From positions 2,049,464-2,113,463 of the forward strand of contig NZ_GL833119.1 in the NCBI RefSeq assembly GCF_000185145.2: 64,000 nt of DNA, read 5' to 3'. The number at the start of each line of letters is the position of its first letter. Within the stretch, counting starts at the first letter, position 1. The DNA is from Hoylesella oralis ATCC 33269 (lineage in GTDB: Bacteria; Bacteroidota; Bacteroidia; Bacteroidales; Bacteroidaceae). Shown piece by piece: positions 53,061 through 61,739 of the stretch. Under the pieces are notes generated by a model, which had not been told where the DNA came from, did not search any database, and saw nothing but the letters and a program-made list of their open reading frames with translations. The translations under genes and the position numbers were made by a program.

Positions 53061-54488
53061 ATGTCGAGAAAAAGGAAAGCATTACCGATACTTGAAAACG
53101 TAACTATAACAGACATTGCCGCCGAAGGAAAGTCGTTGGCGCGGGTTGAAGATATGGTTGTCTTCGTGCCTTTCACCGTTCCGGGCGACATTGTAGACCT
53201 GCAGGTGCGCAAGAAAAAACACCATTACTGCGAGGCCGAGGTCATCAGATTTATCGAATATAGCAACAAGCGACAGAAACCGATGTGCGAACACTTCGGC
53301 ATTTGCGGCGGTTGCAAGTGGCAAAACCTGCCCTACGAGGAGCAGCTAAAGGCGAAACAGCAGCAGGTTTTCGATCAATTATCGCGCATCGGAAAGGTAG
53401 AACTGCCCGAACTACGCCCGATACTCGGCTCTGTAAAGACCTCAGAATATAGAAATAAGCTGGAATTCGGCTTCTCCAACAAGCGCTGGCTTACCAAAGA
53501 AGAGGTGGCATCGGGTACAGAATTTAGCGATATGAATGCCGTGGGGTTCCATATTACAGGTGCTTTCGACAAGATATACCCCATTGAGAAATGCCATCTG
53601 ATGGACGACTTGCACAATAAGATACGTAATGAAATCCGCGATTACGCCCTTGCCAACGACCTTTCATTCTTCGACATCCGCCAACAGACCGGCCTGCTGC
53701 GCGACATGATGATACGCAACTCGAACACCGGAGAATGGATGCTCCTGCTACAGTTCAAACTTGAAACACTGGAAGATCGCCAAAAAGCAGAGACACTGCT
53801 GCAACATATCGCCGACAGGTTCCCGCAAATCACGTCGTTGTTGTATGTAGACAACCATAAAGGCAACGATACTTTCGGCGATCTTCCTGTAGAAGTGTTC
53901 AAAGGCAACGACCATATATTCGAGGAAATGGAAGGACTTAGGTTCAAAGTAGGGCCCAAGAGCTTCTACCAGACCAACACCGAACAGGCATTTCACCTAT
54001 ACAGTGTAGCCCGCGAATTGGCTTCTCTCACGGGTAAAGAACTCGTCTACGACCTTTATACCGGCACAGGAACCATCGCAAACTTCGTGGCCGGTCGTGC
54101 TAAAAAGGTGATCGGCATAGAATATGTGCCCGAAGCGATAGAAGACGCCAAGGTAAATTCGGCCGTTAACCGCATAGAAAACACCCTTTTCTTTGCAGGA
54201 GACATGAAAGATATCCTTACGGACGATTTCATCAGAGAGCACGGACAACCCGACGTGATTATCACTGATCCGCCACGAGCAGGCATGCATACCGATGTTA
54301 TACAAACCATCTTGCGGGCCAATCCGCAGCGGATAGTTTACGTAAGTTGCAATCCAGCGACACAAGCTCGCGATTTAGCAGCTTTAGACATGCAATATAA
54401 GGTGGATATCGTACAGCCCGTAGACATGTTTCCGCATACTCCACATGTGGAAAACGTGGTGCTTTTAACTCGTAAACAAACAACCTGA
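53061..54488 (+). CDS. rlmD: 23S rRNA (uracil-C5)-methyltransferase RlmD-like
   Basis: 475 residues. TRAM domain at the N-terminus, an iron-sulfur cluster site (CEHFGICGGCKWQN), a SAM loop VYDLYTGTGTIANFVAG and the catalytic Cys in IVYVSCNPATQARDL. The family makes m5U in 23S rRNA or tRNA; RlmD (U1939) is the usual bacterial label but RlmCD or TrmA-type specificity cannot be excluded. Followed after 17 bp by ansA. Confidence 0.9.
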   Translation: MSRKRKALPILENVTITDIAAEGKSLARVEDMVVFVPFTVPGDIVDLQVRKKKHHYCEAEVIRFIEYSNKRQKPMCEHFGICGGCKWQNLPYEEQLKAKQQQVFDQLSRIGKVELPELRPILGSVKTSEYRNKLEFGFSNKRWLTKEEVASGTEFSDMNAVGFHITGAFDKIYPIEKCHLMDDLHNKIRNEIRDYALANDLSFFDIRQQTGLLRDMMIRNSNTGEWMLLLQFKLETLEDRQKAETLLQHIADRFPQITSLLYVDNHKGNDTFGDLPVEVFKGNDHIFEEMEGLRFKVGPKSFYQTNTEQAFHLYSVARELASLTGKELVYDLYTGTGTIANFVAGRAKKVIGIEYVPEAIEDAKVNSAVNRIENTLFFAGDMKDILTDDFIREHGQPDVIITDPPRAGMHTDVIQTILRANPQRIVYVSCNPATQARDLAALDMQYKVDIVQPVDMFPHTPHVENVVLLTRKQTT

Positions 54489-54505
54489 AAAAACAAATCG
54501 ATATT

Positions 54506-55549
54506 ATGGTACAGCGCACAAACAAAGTATTGCTCATCTACACCGGCGGTACGATCGGCATGGGGCTTAATCCCGATACCAACGCATTGGAGCCCTTGGA
54601 TTTTAATCACTTGGTTAAAAAGCTGCCGGAGTTCTCTTATTTGGAGACCGACATAGATATCTATCAGTTCAATCCGGCCATCGACTCGAGTGACATGAGC
54701 CCTGCAATGTGGGCGCAGCTCGTGACTATCATCAGTGAACGCTACAACCGTTACGACGGTTTCGTTATTCTGCACGGCACGGACACGATGGCTTACACGG
54801 CTTCTGCCCTCTCCTTCATGCTCGAGAACCTCACTAAACCGGTGATACTTACGGGAAGTCAGCTACCTATAGGGCTATTGCGCACCGACGGAAAGGAGAA
54901 CTTGCTCACAAGTATAGAACTTGCATCGCACGCAAAAGCCGACGGTACGGCAATGGTTCCCGAGGTATGTATCTACTTCAGCGGCGTTCTGCTGCGCGGA
55001 AACCGCAGTACCAAGAAGAACGCCGATGGCTTTTCGGCCTTCGAGTCGTTCAATTATCCGCACCTGTGCGACGCGGGCGTGAACTTTGTGTTCCACGAAC
55101 ATCACATTTTGCAGCCCGACTTTTCGAAGCCTATGGCAGCACATACGGCCATGAATTCTAATGTAGTGGTCTTTTCTTTGTTCCCCGGAATTGAAGAAAA
55201 CATAGTGCATCACGTGCTCGATGCTCCCGAATTGCGCAGCATTGTGATGCGAACGTATGGCAGCGGTAACGCTCCCAAGACGCCTTGGATTATGCATTTG
55301 CTGGAAAAGGCGGCCGCCAGAGGCGTTACGATTGTTAATATCAGCCAGTGTATATCGGGCAGTGTGGAGATGGAAAGATACGACACAGGCTATCAACTGA
55401 AGCAAATTGGCGTGGTTACAGGTTACGACAGTACGGTAGAGGCTGCCGTTACGAAGCTGATGTATCTGCAAGCCATCTACGACGACAGCACTACCATCCG
55501 CCGAATGATGAACCGGTCGATAGCCGGAGAAATAACGATAACGGAATAA
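54506..55549 (+). CDS. ansA: Type I L-asparaginase
   Basis: 347 residues, no signal peptide, so cytoplasmic. The first catalytic Thr is in LLIYTGGTIGMG and the second site in GFVILHGTDTMAYTASALSF; GSQLPIG and YFSGVLLRGNRSTKK also fit. It hydrolyses asparagine to aspartate. It is 17 bp after rlmD and 20 bp before array C. Confidence 0.95.
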   Translation: MVQRTNKVLLIYTGGTIGMGLNPDTNALEPLDFNHLVKKLPEFSYLETDIDIYQFNPAIDSSDMSPAMWAQLVTIISERYNRYDGFVILHGTDTMAYTASALSFMLENLTKPVILTGSQLPIGLLRTDGKENLLTSIELASHAKADGTAMVPEVCIYFSGVLLRGNRSTKKNADGFSAFESFNYPHLCDAGVNFVFHEHHILQPDFSKPMAAHTAMNSNVVVFSLFPGIEENIVHHVLDAPELRSIVMRTYGSGNAPKTPWIMHLLEKAAARGVTIVNISQCISGSVEMERYDTGYQLKQIGVVTGYDSTVEAAVTKLMYLQAIYDDSTTIRRMMNRSIAGEITITE

Positions 55550-55568
55550 TCTCCGCGCCTGTATGCCG

Positions 55569-55634
55569 AACAGCGGGCATGTCTATCGATCATAGGCAGT
55601 ACAGGTACCGTACATAGGCGGTACATATATGTGC
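55569..55634 (+). repeat. Array C of 22-bp direct repeats (best conserved)
   Basis: Two adjacent units at 55591 and 55613 start with CATAGGC and GTAC in the same places; a weaker unit at 55569 precedes them. Unit 1 reads CATAGGCA at positions 1-8 and TACAGGTACC at 10-19, and it served as reference for the other arrays. It lies between the ansA stop codon and the terminator at 55666. Confidence 0.6.
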
Positions 55635-55665
55635 CACAGAGAATATTTCTAAATATGACAAAACA

Positions 55666-55697
55666 AAAAAAGATGTGCCTCGCAGCACATCTTTTTT
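55666..55697. terminator. Bidirectional terminator between ansA and dapA
   Basis: 13-bp stem AAAAAAGATGTGC/GCACATCTTTTTT (55666-55678 with 55685-55697) with A-tract on one side and T-tract on the other, serving both converging genes. Confidence 0.9.
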
Positions 55698-55712
55698 AAT
55701 AATATATCTTAT

Positions 55713-56600
55713 TTAAATTCTGATTTCCTTGAGTACCTCTGCCATTTTCTGCTTGGTTTTGATGGTGGTAGGCACAAGTGGCAGGCGCAACACATTCTCG
55801 ATATACCCCATATCGTTGAGCAGTGCTTTTACGCCGGCAGGGTTGCCTTCCACAAACAGAAGACTGTAGAGTTCGGTAAACATGTGGTGTATTCTGCGGG
55901 CAGGCTCGTATTCTCCCTTAAATTCAAGACGTATCATGCGCGAGAATTCCTTAGGAAGAGCGTTGCCGATCACCGATATTACACCTGCTGCACCGCTGGC
56001 TATCATGGAGAAAGCGAGCGCATCGTCGCCGCTGATCACATCGAATTGCGCCGGTTTATTCTTTATTATCTCGTCCATTTGCTCCAAACTACCGCTGGCT
56101 TCCTTTATTCCAACGATGTTAGAACAGTCGTTTGCCAAGCGTACAGTGGTATCCGCTTTCAGGTTTACCCCCGTTCTACCGGGCACATTGTAAAGCACAA
56201 CCGGTAACGGAGATGCCTCGGAAATGGTTTTGAAATGCTGATAAAGCCCTTCTTGAGAGGGCTTGTTATAATACGGACATATACTCAACATACCGTCGAT
56301 GCCGCTCCAATCGGAGTTTCTTATTTCGTCTACGACTGCTACAGTGTTGTTTCCGCCGCAATATTTAAGGATAGGTATTCTGCCGTTTACCGTCTGTTTG
56401 ACGAGTTCCGTTATTCTGTTTTTCTCATCAAAGGTCAAACAAGGCGTCTCGCCCGTAGTGGCAAGTATACACAGAAAGTCGGCTCCGTTGTCGATTTGGT
56501 ATTCTATAAGACGTTTAAGTGCTGCATAATCGACTTCTCTTTCCTGTGTAAACGGTGTGATAAGGGCTACTCCCAGTCCTTTAAAAATATTACCTGCCAT
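55713..56600 (-). CDS. dapA: 4-hydroxy-tetrahydrodipicolinate synthase
   Basis: 295 residues from ATG 56600 (MAGNIFKGLGVALITPFTQ); the frame is open upstream over the EamA gene. Condenses pyruvate with aspartate semialdehyde for lysine and diaminopimelate. The Schiff-base Lys is in IVGIKEASG, the Tyr in VLYNVPGRTG, and the TT pair in ILATTGETP. It has its own promoter (56625-56655), separate from the truA operon. Confidence 0.96.
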   Translation of the reverse strand: MAGNIFKGLGVALITPFTQEREVDYAALKRLIEYQIDNGADFLCILATTGETPCLTFDEKNRITELVKQTVNGRIPILKYCGGNNTVAVVDEIRNSDWSGIDGMLSICPYYNKPSQEGLYQHFKTISEASPLPVVLYNVPGRTGVNLKADTTVRLANDCSNIVGIKEASGSLEQMDEIIKNKPAQFDVISGDDALAFSMIASGAAGVISVIGNALPKEFSRMIRLEFKGEYEPARRIHHMFTELYSLLFVEGNPAGVKALLNDMGYIENVLRLPLVPTTIKTKQKMAEVLKEIRI

Positions 56601-56624
56601 AAATAATGTATAACGATTTCGTTG

Positions 56625-56655
56625 CAAATTTACGACAATATTGCCGAAATGCAAA
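56625..56655 (-). promoter_or_regulatory. Promoter of dapA
   Basis: On the minus strand TTTG (56652-56655), 19-bp spacer, TAAATTTG (56625-56632); 24 nt to the ATG. Confidence 0.7.
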
Positions 56656-56670
56656 ATAAATAAGTCACTT

Positions 56671-57591
56671 TTATTTCGAACCGAAATAAAGGAAAAGCAT
56701 GCCCAAAAGCACCAAGAGCAGGTCGATAGCTTTACCTTTGAGGTTCTTTTCGTGGAACACGGCGGCACCGAAAAGGAAACTGACGATAACACTACCGCGA
56801 CGAATCATGGAAACTATGGATATCATAGCCCCCGGAAGACTGAGGGAATAGAAGTAAACAAAATCGGCAATACATAGAAAGATGCTGATAAAGACAATGC
56901 TCCACGACCATCGGAACGGCGTTGAAGTATTGCGATACGGCACCCATAGCAGTAACAGAACGACAAACATCATGCCGCATTGGTAGATATTGAACCAGCT
57001 CTGTACCAACATACGATCCATACCTATACCACCTTCCTCGACCGGCGCCATGAGGTATTTGTCGTAAAGCCCGCTCACAGCACCGAGCAACGCAGCAAGT
57101 ACAAGAAAATAAATCCACTTGTCGTGCTTGAAATCGATACCTTCTTTCTTCCCACTTCGACTTAGAAGAAAGAAAGAAGCAACAGCTAACAGCACTCCAA
57201 TCCACTGATAAAGGTTGAGATGCTCGCCATAAACAATCATAGCCCCCACAAGCACCATCACCGGACGTGTGGCATTGATGGGCCCGACGATGGTTAAAGG
57301 CAGATGTTTCATGGCAAAATAGCCGAACGTCCACGACGACAACACGATACAACTCTTCAGTATAATATATTTATGCTGCTCCCATCCCCCCGACACAACA
57401 TGGAAAATGGATTGGTCGAGCACATGTGTAGCAGACGAAAACACAATGAACGGGAGGAATATAAGAGAGCAGAAAAGGGTGTTGAGAAACAATACAGGGA
57501 TGACGGCATTACCCGTCAGGGCATCTTTCTTGAATGCATCGTAGAAACCCAAGAGCATTGCAGAAAGGAAAGCCAGTGCAAGCCACATCAT
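56671..57591 (-). CDS. EamA/DMT-family membrane transporter
   Basis: 306 residues with about ten hydrophobic helices in two EamA repeats (MWLALAFLSAMLLGFYDA at the start; GPINATRPVMVLVGAMIVYGE ending the first repeat; RRGSVIVSFLFGAAVFHE ending the second). Such carriers export amino acids or metabolites; the substrate is unknown. It starts 4 bp after truA, with two adjacent ATG codons (57591, 57588). Confidence 0.88.
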   Translation of the reverse strand: MMWLALAFLSAMLLGFYDAFKKDALTGNAVIPVLFLNTLFCSLIFLPFIVFSSATHVLDQSIFHVVSGGWEQHKYIILKSCIVLSSWTFGYFAMKHLPLTIVGPINATRPVMVLVGAMIVYGEHLNLYQWIGVLLAVASFFLLSRSGKKEGIDFKHDKWIYFLVLAALLGAVSGLYDKYLMAPVEEGGIGMDRMLVQSWFNIYQCGMMFVVLLLLWVPYRNTSTPFRWSWSIVFISIFLCIADFVYFYSLSLPGAMISIVSMIRRGSVIVSFLFGAAVFHEKNLKGKAIDLLLVLLGMLFLYFGSK

Positions 57592-57595
57592 AATA

Positions 57596-58327
57596 TCAAT
57601 ATTTTATATCTTCTAAAAACAACGCATGTGCGGGCATACTCTCGCCTGCACCGGTGCGGTTGCGGCGCTCTACTATCTTTATAAACTCTTCCTTACTGAT
57701 ACGATGCCTGCCGACATCTATCAAAGTTCCCACAACTGCACGCACCATATTGCGCAGAAAACGGTTCGCAGTGATAACAAAATGCCAGCTGTCTGCATCG
57801 TCTTGCACCCACAGAGCTCGAGTTACACGGCATAGAGTGGTCTTGGAATCGTTATGCGACTTGCAGAAAGCGCCGAAATCTTCTACCTGCAACAGATGTT
57901 GGGCTACCTCGTTCATTGCACGGAAGTCGAGTTGATAATGCAATTCATAGGAATAAGCACGCTTAAACGGGTTCTTACGGCAGTGTACATAATAATGATA
58001 GGTACGGCTAACGGCACTGAAACGGGCGTGCATACTACTGTCTACCGCCACCACCCTATCCACCGAAATATCCTTGGGCAAAAGCCTGTTGAGCTTATAG
58101 GCAAGCTGAACCTCATCGACAGGTGTATCGAAATCGAAATGCGCTGCCATCATACGGGCGTGAACTCCGGCATCTGTCCTGCCTGCCCCCACCACCTCTA
58201 CAGGTTGCCTCAACAAAACAGAAAGAGCATTCTGCAACTCTACCTGCACGGAATTGCCGTTGGGTTGCACTTGCCAGCCATGGTAAGCAGTGCCATCATA
58301 GGCAAAATAGACGAAATAACGCTGCAT
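57596..58327 (-). CDS. truA: tRNA pseudouridine synthase A
   Basis: 243 residues. Makes pseudouridine at positions 38-40 of tRNAs. The catalytic Asp is in GAGRTDAGVHA (near residue 52) and the C-terminal part carries FVITANRFLRNMVRAVVGTL. Complete and intact. Fifteen bases after the Spy-like gene. Confidence 0.96.
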   Translation of the reverse strand: MQRYFVYFAYDGTAYHGWQVQPNGNSVQVELQNALSVLLRQPVEVVGAGRTDAGVHARMMAAHFDFDTPVDEVQLAYKLNRLLPKDISVDRVVAVDSSMHARFSAVSRTYHYYVHCRKNPFKRAYSYELHYQLDFRAMNEVAQHLLQVEDFGAFCKSHNDSKTTLCRVTRALWVQDDADSWHFVITANRFLRNMVRAVVGTLIDVGRHRISKEEFIKIVERRNRTGAGESMPAHALFLEDIKY

Positions 58328-58342
58328 CTGTTTGCGACAGGT

Positions 58343-58774
58343 TTATTTACGATGACCGATCACACGTTTGAACATCTGCCGATGAAACCTATCCTCAGCC
58401 CGAATGATACGGAAAACTTTGCCGGCAGGCAGTATGCGCAGGAACTTATTATGGTATTCTTGCTGTATCTCTTTCATCTTGATATCATTGCTATCATGCC
58501 GGCGTATGGCCGACTCACACGCCTTATCGTCGGTCAGATCTACATGTTTAAAACGCCTGTCATCATCGAAGAACACCATTTGTTTCTTCCTCATCTCGCG
58601 ATACAAAGGGAAAAAATCGGCAGCTTCTTGCGGAGTCAAGGCTGCTTCCATAGTAATGAATTGCTCTAAATCGGCTTGGAATTTAGCGGGATCAAATGGT
58701 CTTGGCCCCTGTGCATCGGCTTCCGAAACATGCAAGAGAGCCATTGCTATGAATATAACGAGTATCTTTTTCAA
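58343..58774 (-). CDS. Exported Spy/CpxP-like helical protein
   Basis: 143 residues starting at TTG (MKKILVIFIAMALLHVSEADA), with a signal peptide and no lipobox. The mature part is helical with LTPQEAADFFPLYREMRKKQ, a segment resembling the LTxxQ-type repeats of Spy/CpxP periplasmic chaperones, and is strongly basic at the end. It follows the sigma/anti-sigma pair, where Bacteroidetes often carry such a protein, possibly to sense envelope stress. Function is inferred. Confidence 0.72.
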   Translation of the reverse strand: MKKILVIFIAMALLHVSEADAQGPRPFDPAKFQADLEQFITMEAALTPQEAADFFPLYREMRKKQMVFFDDDRRFKHVDLTDDKACESAIRRHDSNDIKMKEIQQEYHNKFLRILPAGKVFRIIRAEDRFHRQMFKRVIGHRK

Positions 58775-58795
58775 TTTAATTTTGAGTTTTTATGT

Positions 58796-59164
58796 TTAAT
58801 AATTCGAAACGTAAGCATAGATATCTTCATTATCAAGCATCGAATAGTCGGCTGTCTGATCGATGATATTGTATGAATTTGATGAAGCATATTCCTCCTG
58901 CGTACCGACAAGACGGTGCGACTGTGCATCGTGTTTGGACAAAAACAAGTTCAATCCGAATACAACAGCACACACACTTGCCGCTGCCATGCCGACTATC
59001 CCATAGCGATAACGTAACTTCCGGTGCATGGCGACTATACGAGCACGGCGTTCCGGCAGCCTTTCCATTATACGATCGGGCAGGTTGTCGAAATATCCAT
59101 CGGGCACACGGAACGGTTGTTCCGCTCCTAAATGCTCTTTCAGAAATCTTTCTTCCTTATCCAT
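58796..59164 (-). CDS. Membrane-anchored putative anti-sigma factor
   Basis: 122 residues. A cytoplasmic N-terminal part (FRVPDGYFDNLPDRIMERLPE), one membrane segment (near residues 55-75) and a Ser/Asp-rich outer tail. The position right after an ECF sigma gene (47 bp) and the domain layout suggest an anti-sigma protein, but no zinc-binding HxxxCxxC motif is present, so the assignment is by context. Confidence 0.65.
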   Translation of the reverse strand: MDKEERFLKEHLGAEQPFRVPDGYFDNLPDRIMERLPERRARIVAMHRKLRYRYGIVGMAAASVCAVVFGLNLFLSKHDAQSHRLVGTQEEYASSNSYNIIDQTADYSMLDNEDIYAYVSNY

Positions 59165-59211
59165 TGTTCTTCTCTCCTTACATTGTTTTGACGTTAGAGC
59201 CTGCAGAAAGT

Positions 59212-59757
59212 TTAATCATTATGCCTAAAATATTCGGTTATTTTCTTCACCGCAAGGTGATAGCTGGCCTTCAGAGCACCCTCGCTCGTATTGAGGAGTT
59301 CGCTCATTTCCGAATATTTCATTTCGTCGAAATAGCGTAGATTGAACACAGTGCGCTGCACTTCGGGTAATAGGGCAATGGCCTGTTGCAACTGTGCCTG
59401 CGTTTCGTCGCCATCGAAATACTCGTCGGCCATCAGTCTATTAGCCACGGAACCATCTTCATCGGCACTGACAAGAGACGTACTCTTTTGCTTTCGCAGG
59501 AAATCAAGTGCCTCATTAATGGCGATCCGGTAAAGCCAAGTAGAGATTTTCGACCTGTTTTGAAAGTCTTCAATATTATTCCACGCCTTGATGAAAGTAT
59601 TTTGAAGAATATCGTTCGTATCTTCATGCTCCAATACGATACGGCGTATTTTCCAATACAGCGGTTCGCTGTACCGGCTGACCAAAACAGAAAACGCCGT
59701 TCGCTGTGTCTTCGGATCGGCCAATTCCTTTAATATTCGCCTCTCATCGTATGTCAT
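59212..59757 (-). CDS. ECF RNA polymerase sigma factor
   Basis: 181 residues. Sigma region 2 (EPLYWKIRRIVLEHEDTNDI, NTFIKAWNNI, STWLYRIAINEALDFLRKQ) and region 4 (LPEVQRTVFNLRYFDEMKYSEMSELLNTSEGALKASY) are complete, and region 3 is absent as in the ECF group. Its ATG overlaps the stop codon of the L,D-transpeptidase gene (ATGA), so its amount may be tied to that of the enzyme. It probably controls an envelope-stress regulon. Confidence 0.93.
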   Translation of the reverse strand: MTYDERRILKELADPKTQRTAFSVLVSRYSEPLYWKIRRIVLEHEDTNDILQNTFIKAWNNIEDFQNRSKISTWLYRIAINEALDFLRKQKSTSLVSADEDGSVANRLMADEYFDGDETQAQLQQAIALLPEVQRTVFNLRYFDEMKYSEMSELLNTSEGALKASYHLAVKKITEYFRHND

Positions 59758-61313
59758 TTCGTGTAATTCCCCAAATAATTATATATCACACGGTCATAAC
59801 CATACACGTCTGGGAACTCCTCCAACTGTCCGTACCGATCGGGATAAAGAGTATAATAAGTTATAAACAACGGCACTTCCGGTTCCACTTTCAGCGAACC
59901 GATCAGCTTACTTTTATCCACAGGTGGTCGAAATTCCACACCTCTTTGCCCCTTATCGCGCTGGTTACCGAGGTCTACAGTCATGGAATACCTTATCTTT
60001 TCGATAATTTTCTCATCTTTATTCTTCAAAAGAAATACCGCAAGATCTAAAGGTTTCTCTACACGTACACAACCATGAGATACGTCGCGACTGCTCTGTT
60101 CGAACACTCCGGGAGCGGAAGTATAATGAAGGAACACCGAAAAGTTATTGTTGAAACGGAAAATAATGCGCCCTAAAGCATTGCCTTCTCCACCCTCTTG
60201 TATCACAAAATAGTCGGAACTGTTGAGCATACTCCGCGAAACAAGGCTGACAGGAATACGCTTTATCGTTTTACGCTCACGTACATAATAGCGATGAGAA
60301 GCGAAATAGGCACTGTCGCCCGCATGATTAGCGATGCTTTTCCTAACGATACTGCGCGGTATAACCCACTGGGGATTTAAATCCATGCGCATGATACGGC
60401 TCGTAAGCAGCGGAGTTTTGGTTTCTAAAGAGCCACATCCTATCTTCATTTCTAATACACTGTCTTGGTCTACGGCCCGCAAATGAAAGGAAGGGATATT
60501 GACAAGCACATACTTACGGTGCCTCCACGGATAATCATAAAGCCTCCAACGGCAGCGTTCCATATTACAAAGCATTTTTATGCGCTCGGTCTGCGTACTA
60601 CATTGCTTCAGCCTGTTCAACAAAGAAACATAAAGTGGATTTTGTGGCTGTACCTCATGAAGAAATTGAGCCACGCTATCGTTTCCGATCTTTCGCAATG
60701 CAGCTTCGAAAAACAGCTTTCCTGCAAGTTCCATAGGTATATCATAAAGTCCGCGGAACGACTTATGCAAGCTGTCGGGCTCATAAACATCAAGGCGATT
60801 GAATATGCGTTTCGGGTTCATAAAGCCGAAACGCTGGCCCGCAGTGTATCGCAAATATGCTTTGGTCAGATTATATTCGAGGCGCGCCAGCAACCTGTTG
60901 ATATCATACTTCGCCGCGTCGACATTCAAACTGCGCAGGTGTGTCAAGTCATCTTCTATCGTCTGCGCCCGAAACTTACGAGGCGAAAAGCCCATCTCAG
61001 ATACCGTTTTGAGAAACGCAAGCAAGCTGTCTGCACGACAGTCTACCCCATTGCGGGTAATCCACAAAAACTTTCCTTTGCTTAGATAGTATGCACGTGT
61101 GCGATAGTCTGCCCATGTAGTGTCTTTATCCATACTGCCTATTCGACTTAGATATGCGGATATCCGGTGCGACTTTATAGCATAACCGGCCGTTTTCCAT
61201 TCGGAAAACGCCTCTATCGTCAAATCATGGTTCGGATTGGTAACCTTCTTATGGCATGCCGATACAATATACACCACAAGAAAGCAGGCCAAAATATACT
61301 TAAAAAACCTCAA
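59754..61313 (-). CDS. L,D-transpeptidase lipoprotein (YcbB/LdtD-like)
   Basis: 519 residues starting at TTG (MRFFKYILACFLVVYIVSAC), with lipobox VSAC; a stop codon upstream excludes a longer form. A YcbB-type N-terminal helical region is followed by a YkuD catalytic domain carrying HYTSAPGVFEQSSRDVSHGCVRV, with the active Cys in SHGCVRV. It would form 3-3 cross-links in peptidoglycan or attach proteins to it. It follows the mini exported protein by 10 bp and overlaps the sigma gene. Confidence 0.9.
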   Translation of the reverse strand: MRFFKYILACFLVVYIVSACHKKVTNPNHDLTIEAFSEWKTAGYAIKSHRISAYLSRIGSMDKDTTWADYRTRAYYLSKGKFLWITRNGVDCRADSLLAFLKTVSEMGFSPRKFRAQTIEDDLTHLRSLNVDAAKYDINRLLARLEYNLTKAYLRYTAGQRFGFMNPKRIFNRLDVYEPDSLHKSFRGLYDIPMELAGKLFFEAALRKIGNDSVAQFLHEVQPQNPLYVSLLNRLKQCSTQTERIKMLCNMERCRWRLYDYPWRHRKYVLVNIPSFHLRAVDQDSVLEMKIGCGSLETKTPLLTSRIMRMDLNPQWVIPRSIVRKSIANHAGDSAYFASHRYYVRERKTIKRIPVSLVSRSMLNSSDYFVIQEGGEGNALGRIIFRFNNNFSVFLHYTSAPGVFEQSSRDVSHGCVRVEKPLDLAVFLLKNKDEKIIEKIRYSMTVDLGNQRDKGQRGVEFRPPVDKSKLIGSLKVEPEVPLFITYYTLYPDRYGQLEEFPDVYGYDRVIYNYLGNYTK

Positions 61314-61323
61314 GAGATTAGTG

Positions 61324-61632
61324 TTACCTGATAGAGATTTTTCTTACAGTTCTCCCTATTTTGATGATATAGCAACCCTTTGGCAGGTTCATATCAAAGC
61401 GTTTGTCCTGCCCGTCTACCTTTATATTCATCACACAAACGCCAGCTACGTTATACACCTGCAGATTTTGGCCGTTCGCACCGGTAACATGAAGCACCGA
61501 ACCACTTACGGATATCGAAACTTCATCGAAATCATTCTCAATGATTTCTATAGCCTGATTGGCATACATCGTAGTTGGAACTCCTACAAACAAAGCTGCT
61601 GCGAAAAATATCGGAAGTATCTTTTTAATCAT
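61324..61632 (-). CDS. Tiny exported protein with a type IX-sorting-like C-terminal domain
   Basis: 102 residues. After the signal peptide (MIKKILPIFFAAALFVGVPTTMYA) and a short acidic linker there is nothing but an 80-residue domain of the T9SS type A C-terminal kind (LQVYNVAGVCVMNIKVDG, LPKGCYIIKIGRTVRKISI). Such domains normally direct larger cargo proteins to the surface; here no cargo is attached. It is the first gene of the run with the L,D-transpeptidase and the sigma factor. Confidence 0.75.
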   Translation of the reverse strand: MIKKILPIFFAAALFVGVPTTMYANQAIEIIENDFDEVSISVSGSVLHVTGANGQNLQVYNVAGVCVMNIKVDGQDKRFDMNLPKGCYIIKIGRTVRKISIR

Positions 61633-61739
61633 ATACGTACATGTTTGTGCCTTAAAAAAAATATTTTGTGCAAGGCAAAGATAAAAAGAATTATCGGTAT
61701 TTAATAGACATCAATTATAAACTTATTGTATAATTAGCA

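Noticed and set aside
57854-58669. 271-codon plus-strand frame opposite truA and the Spy-like gene
   Set aside because: It spans two real genes on the other strand and has no recognisable features.
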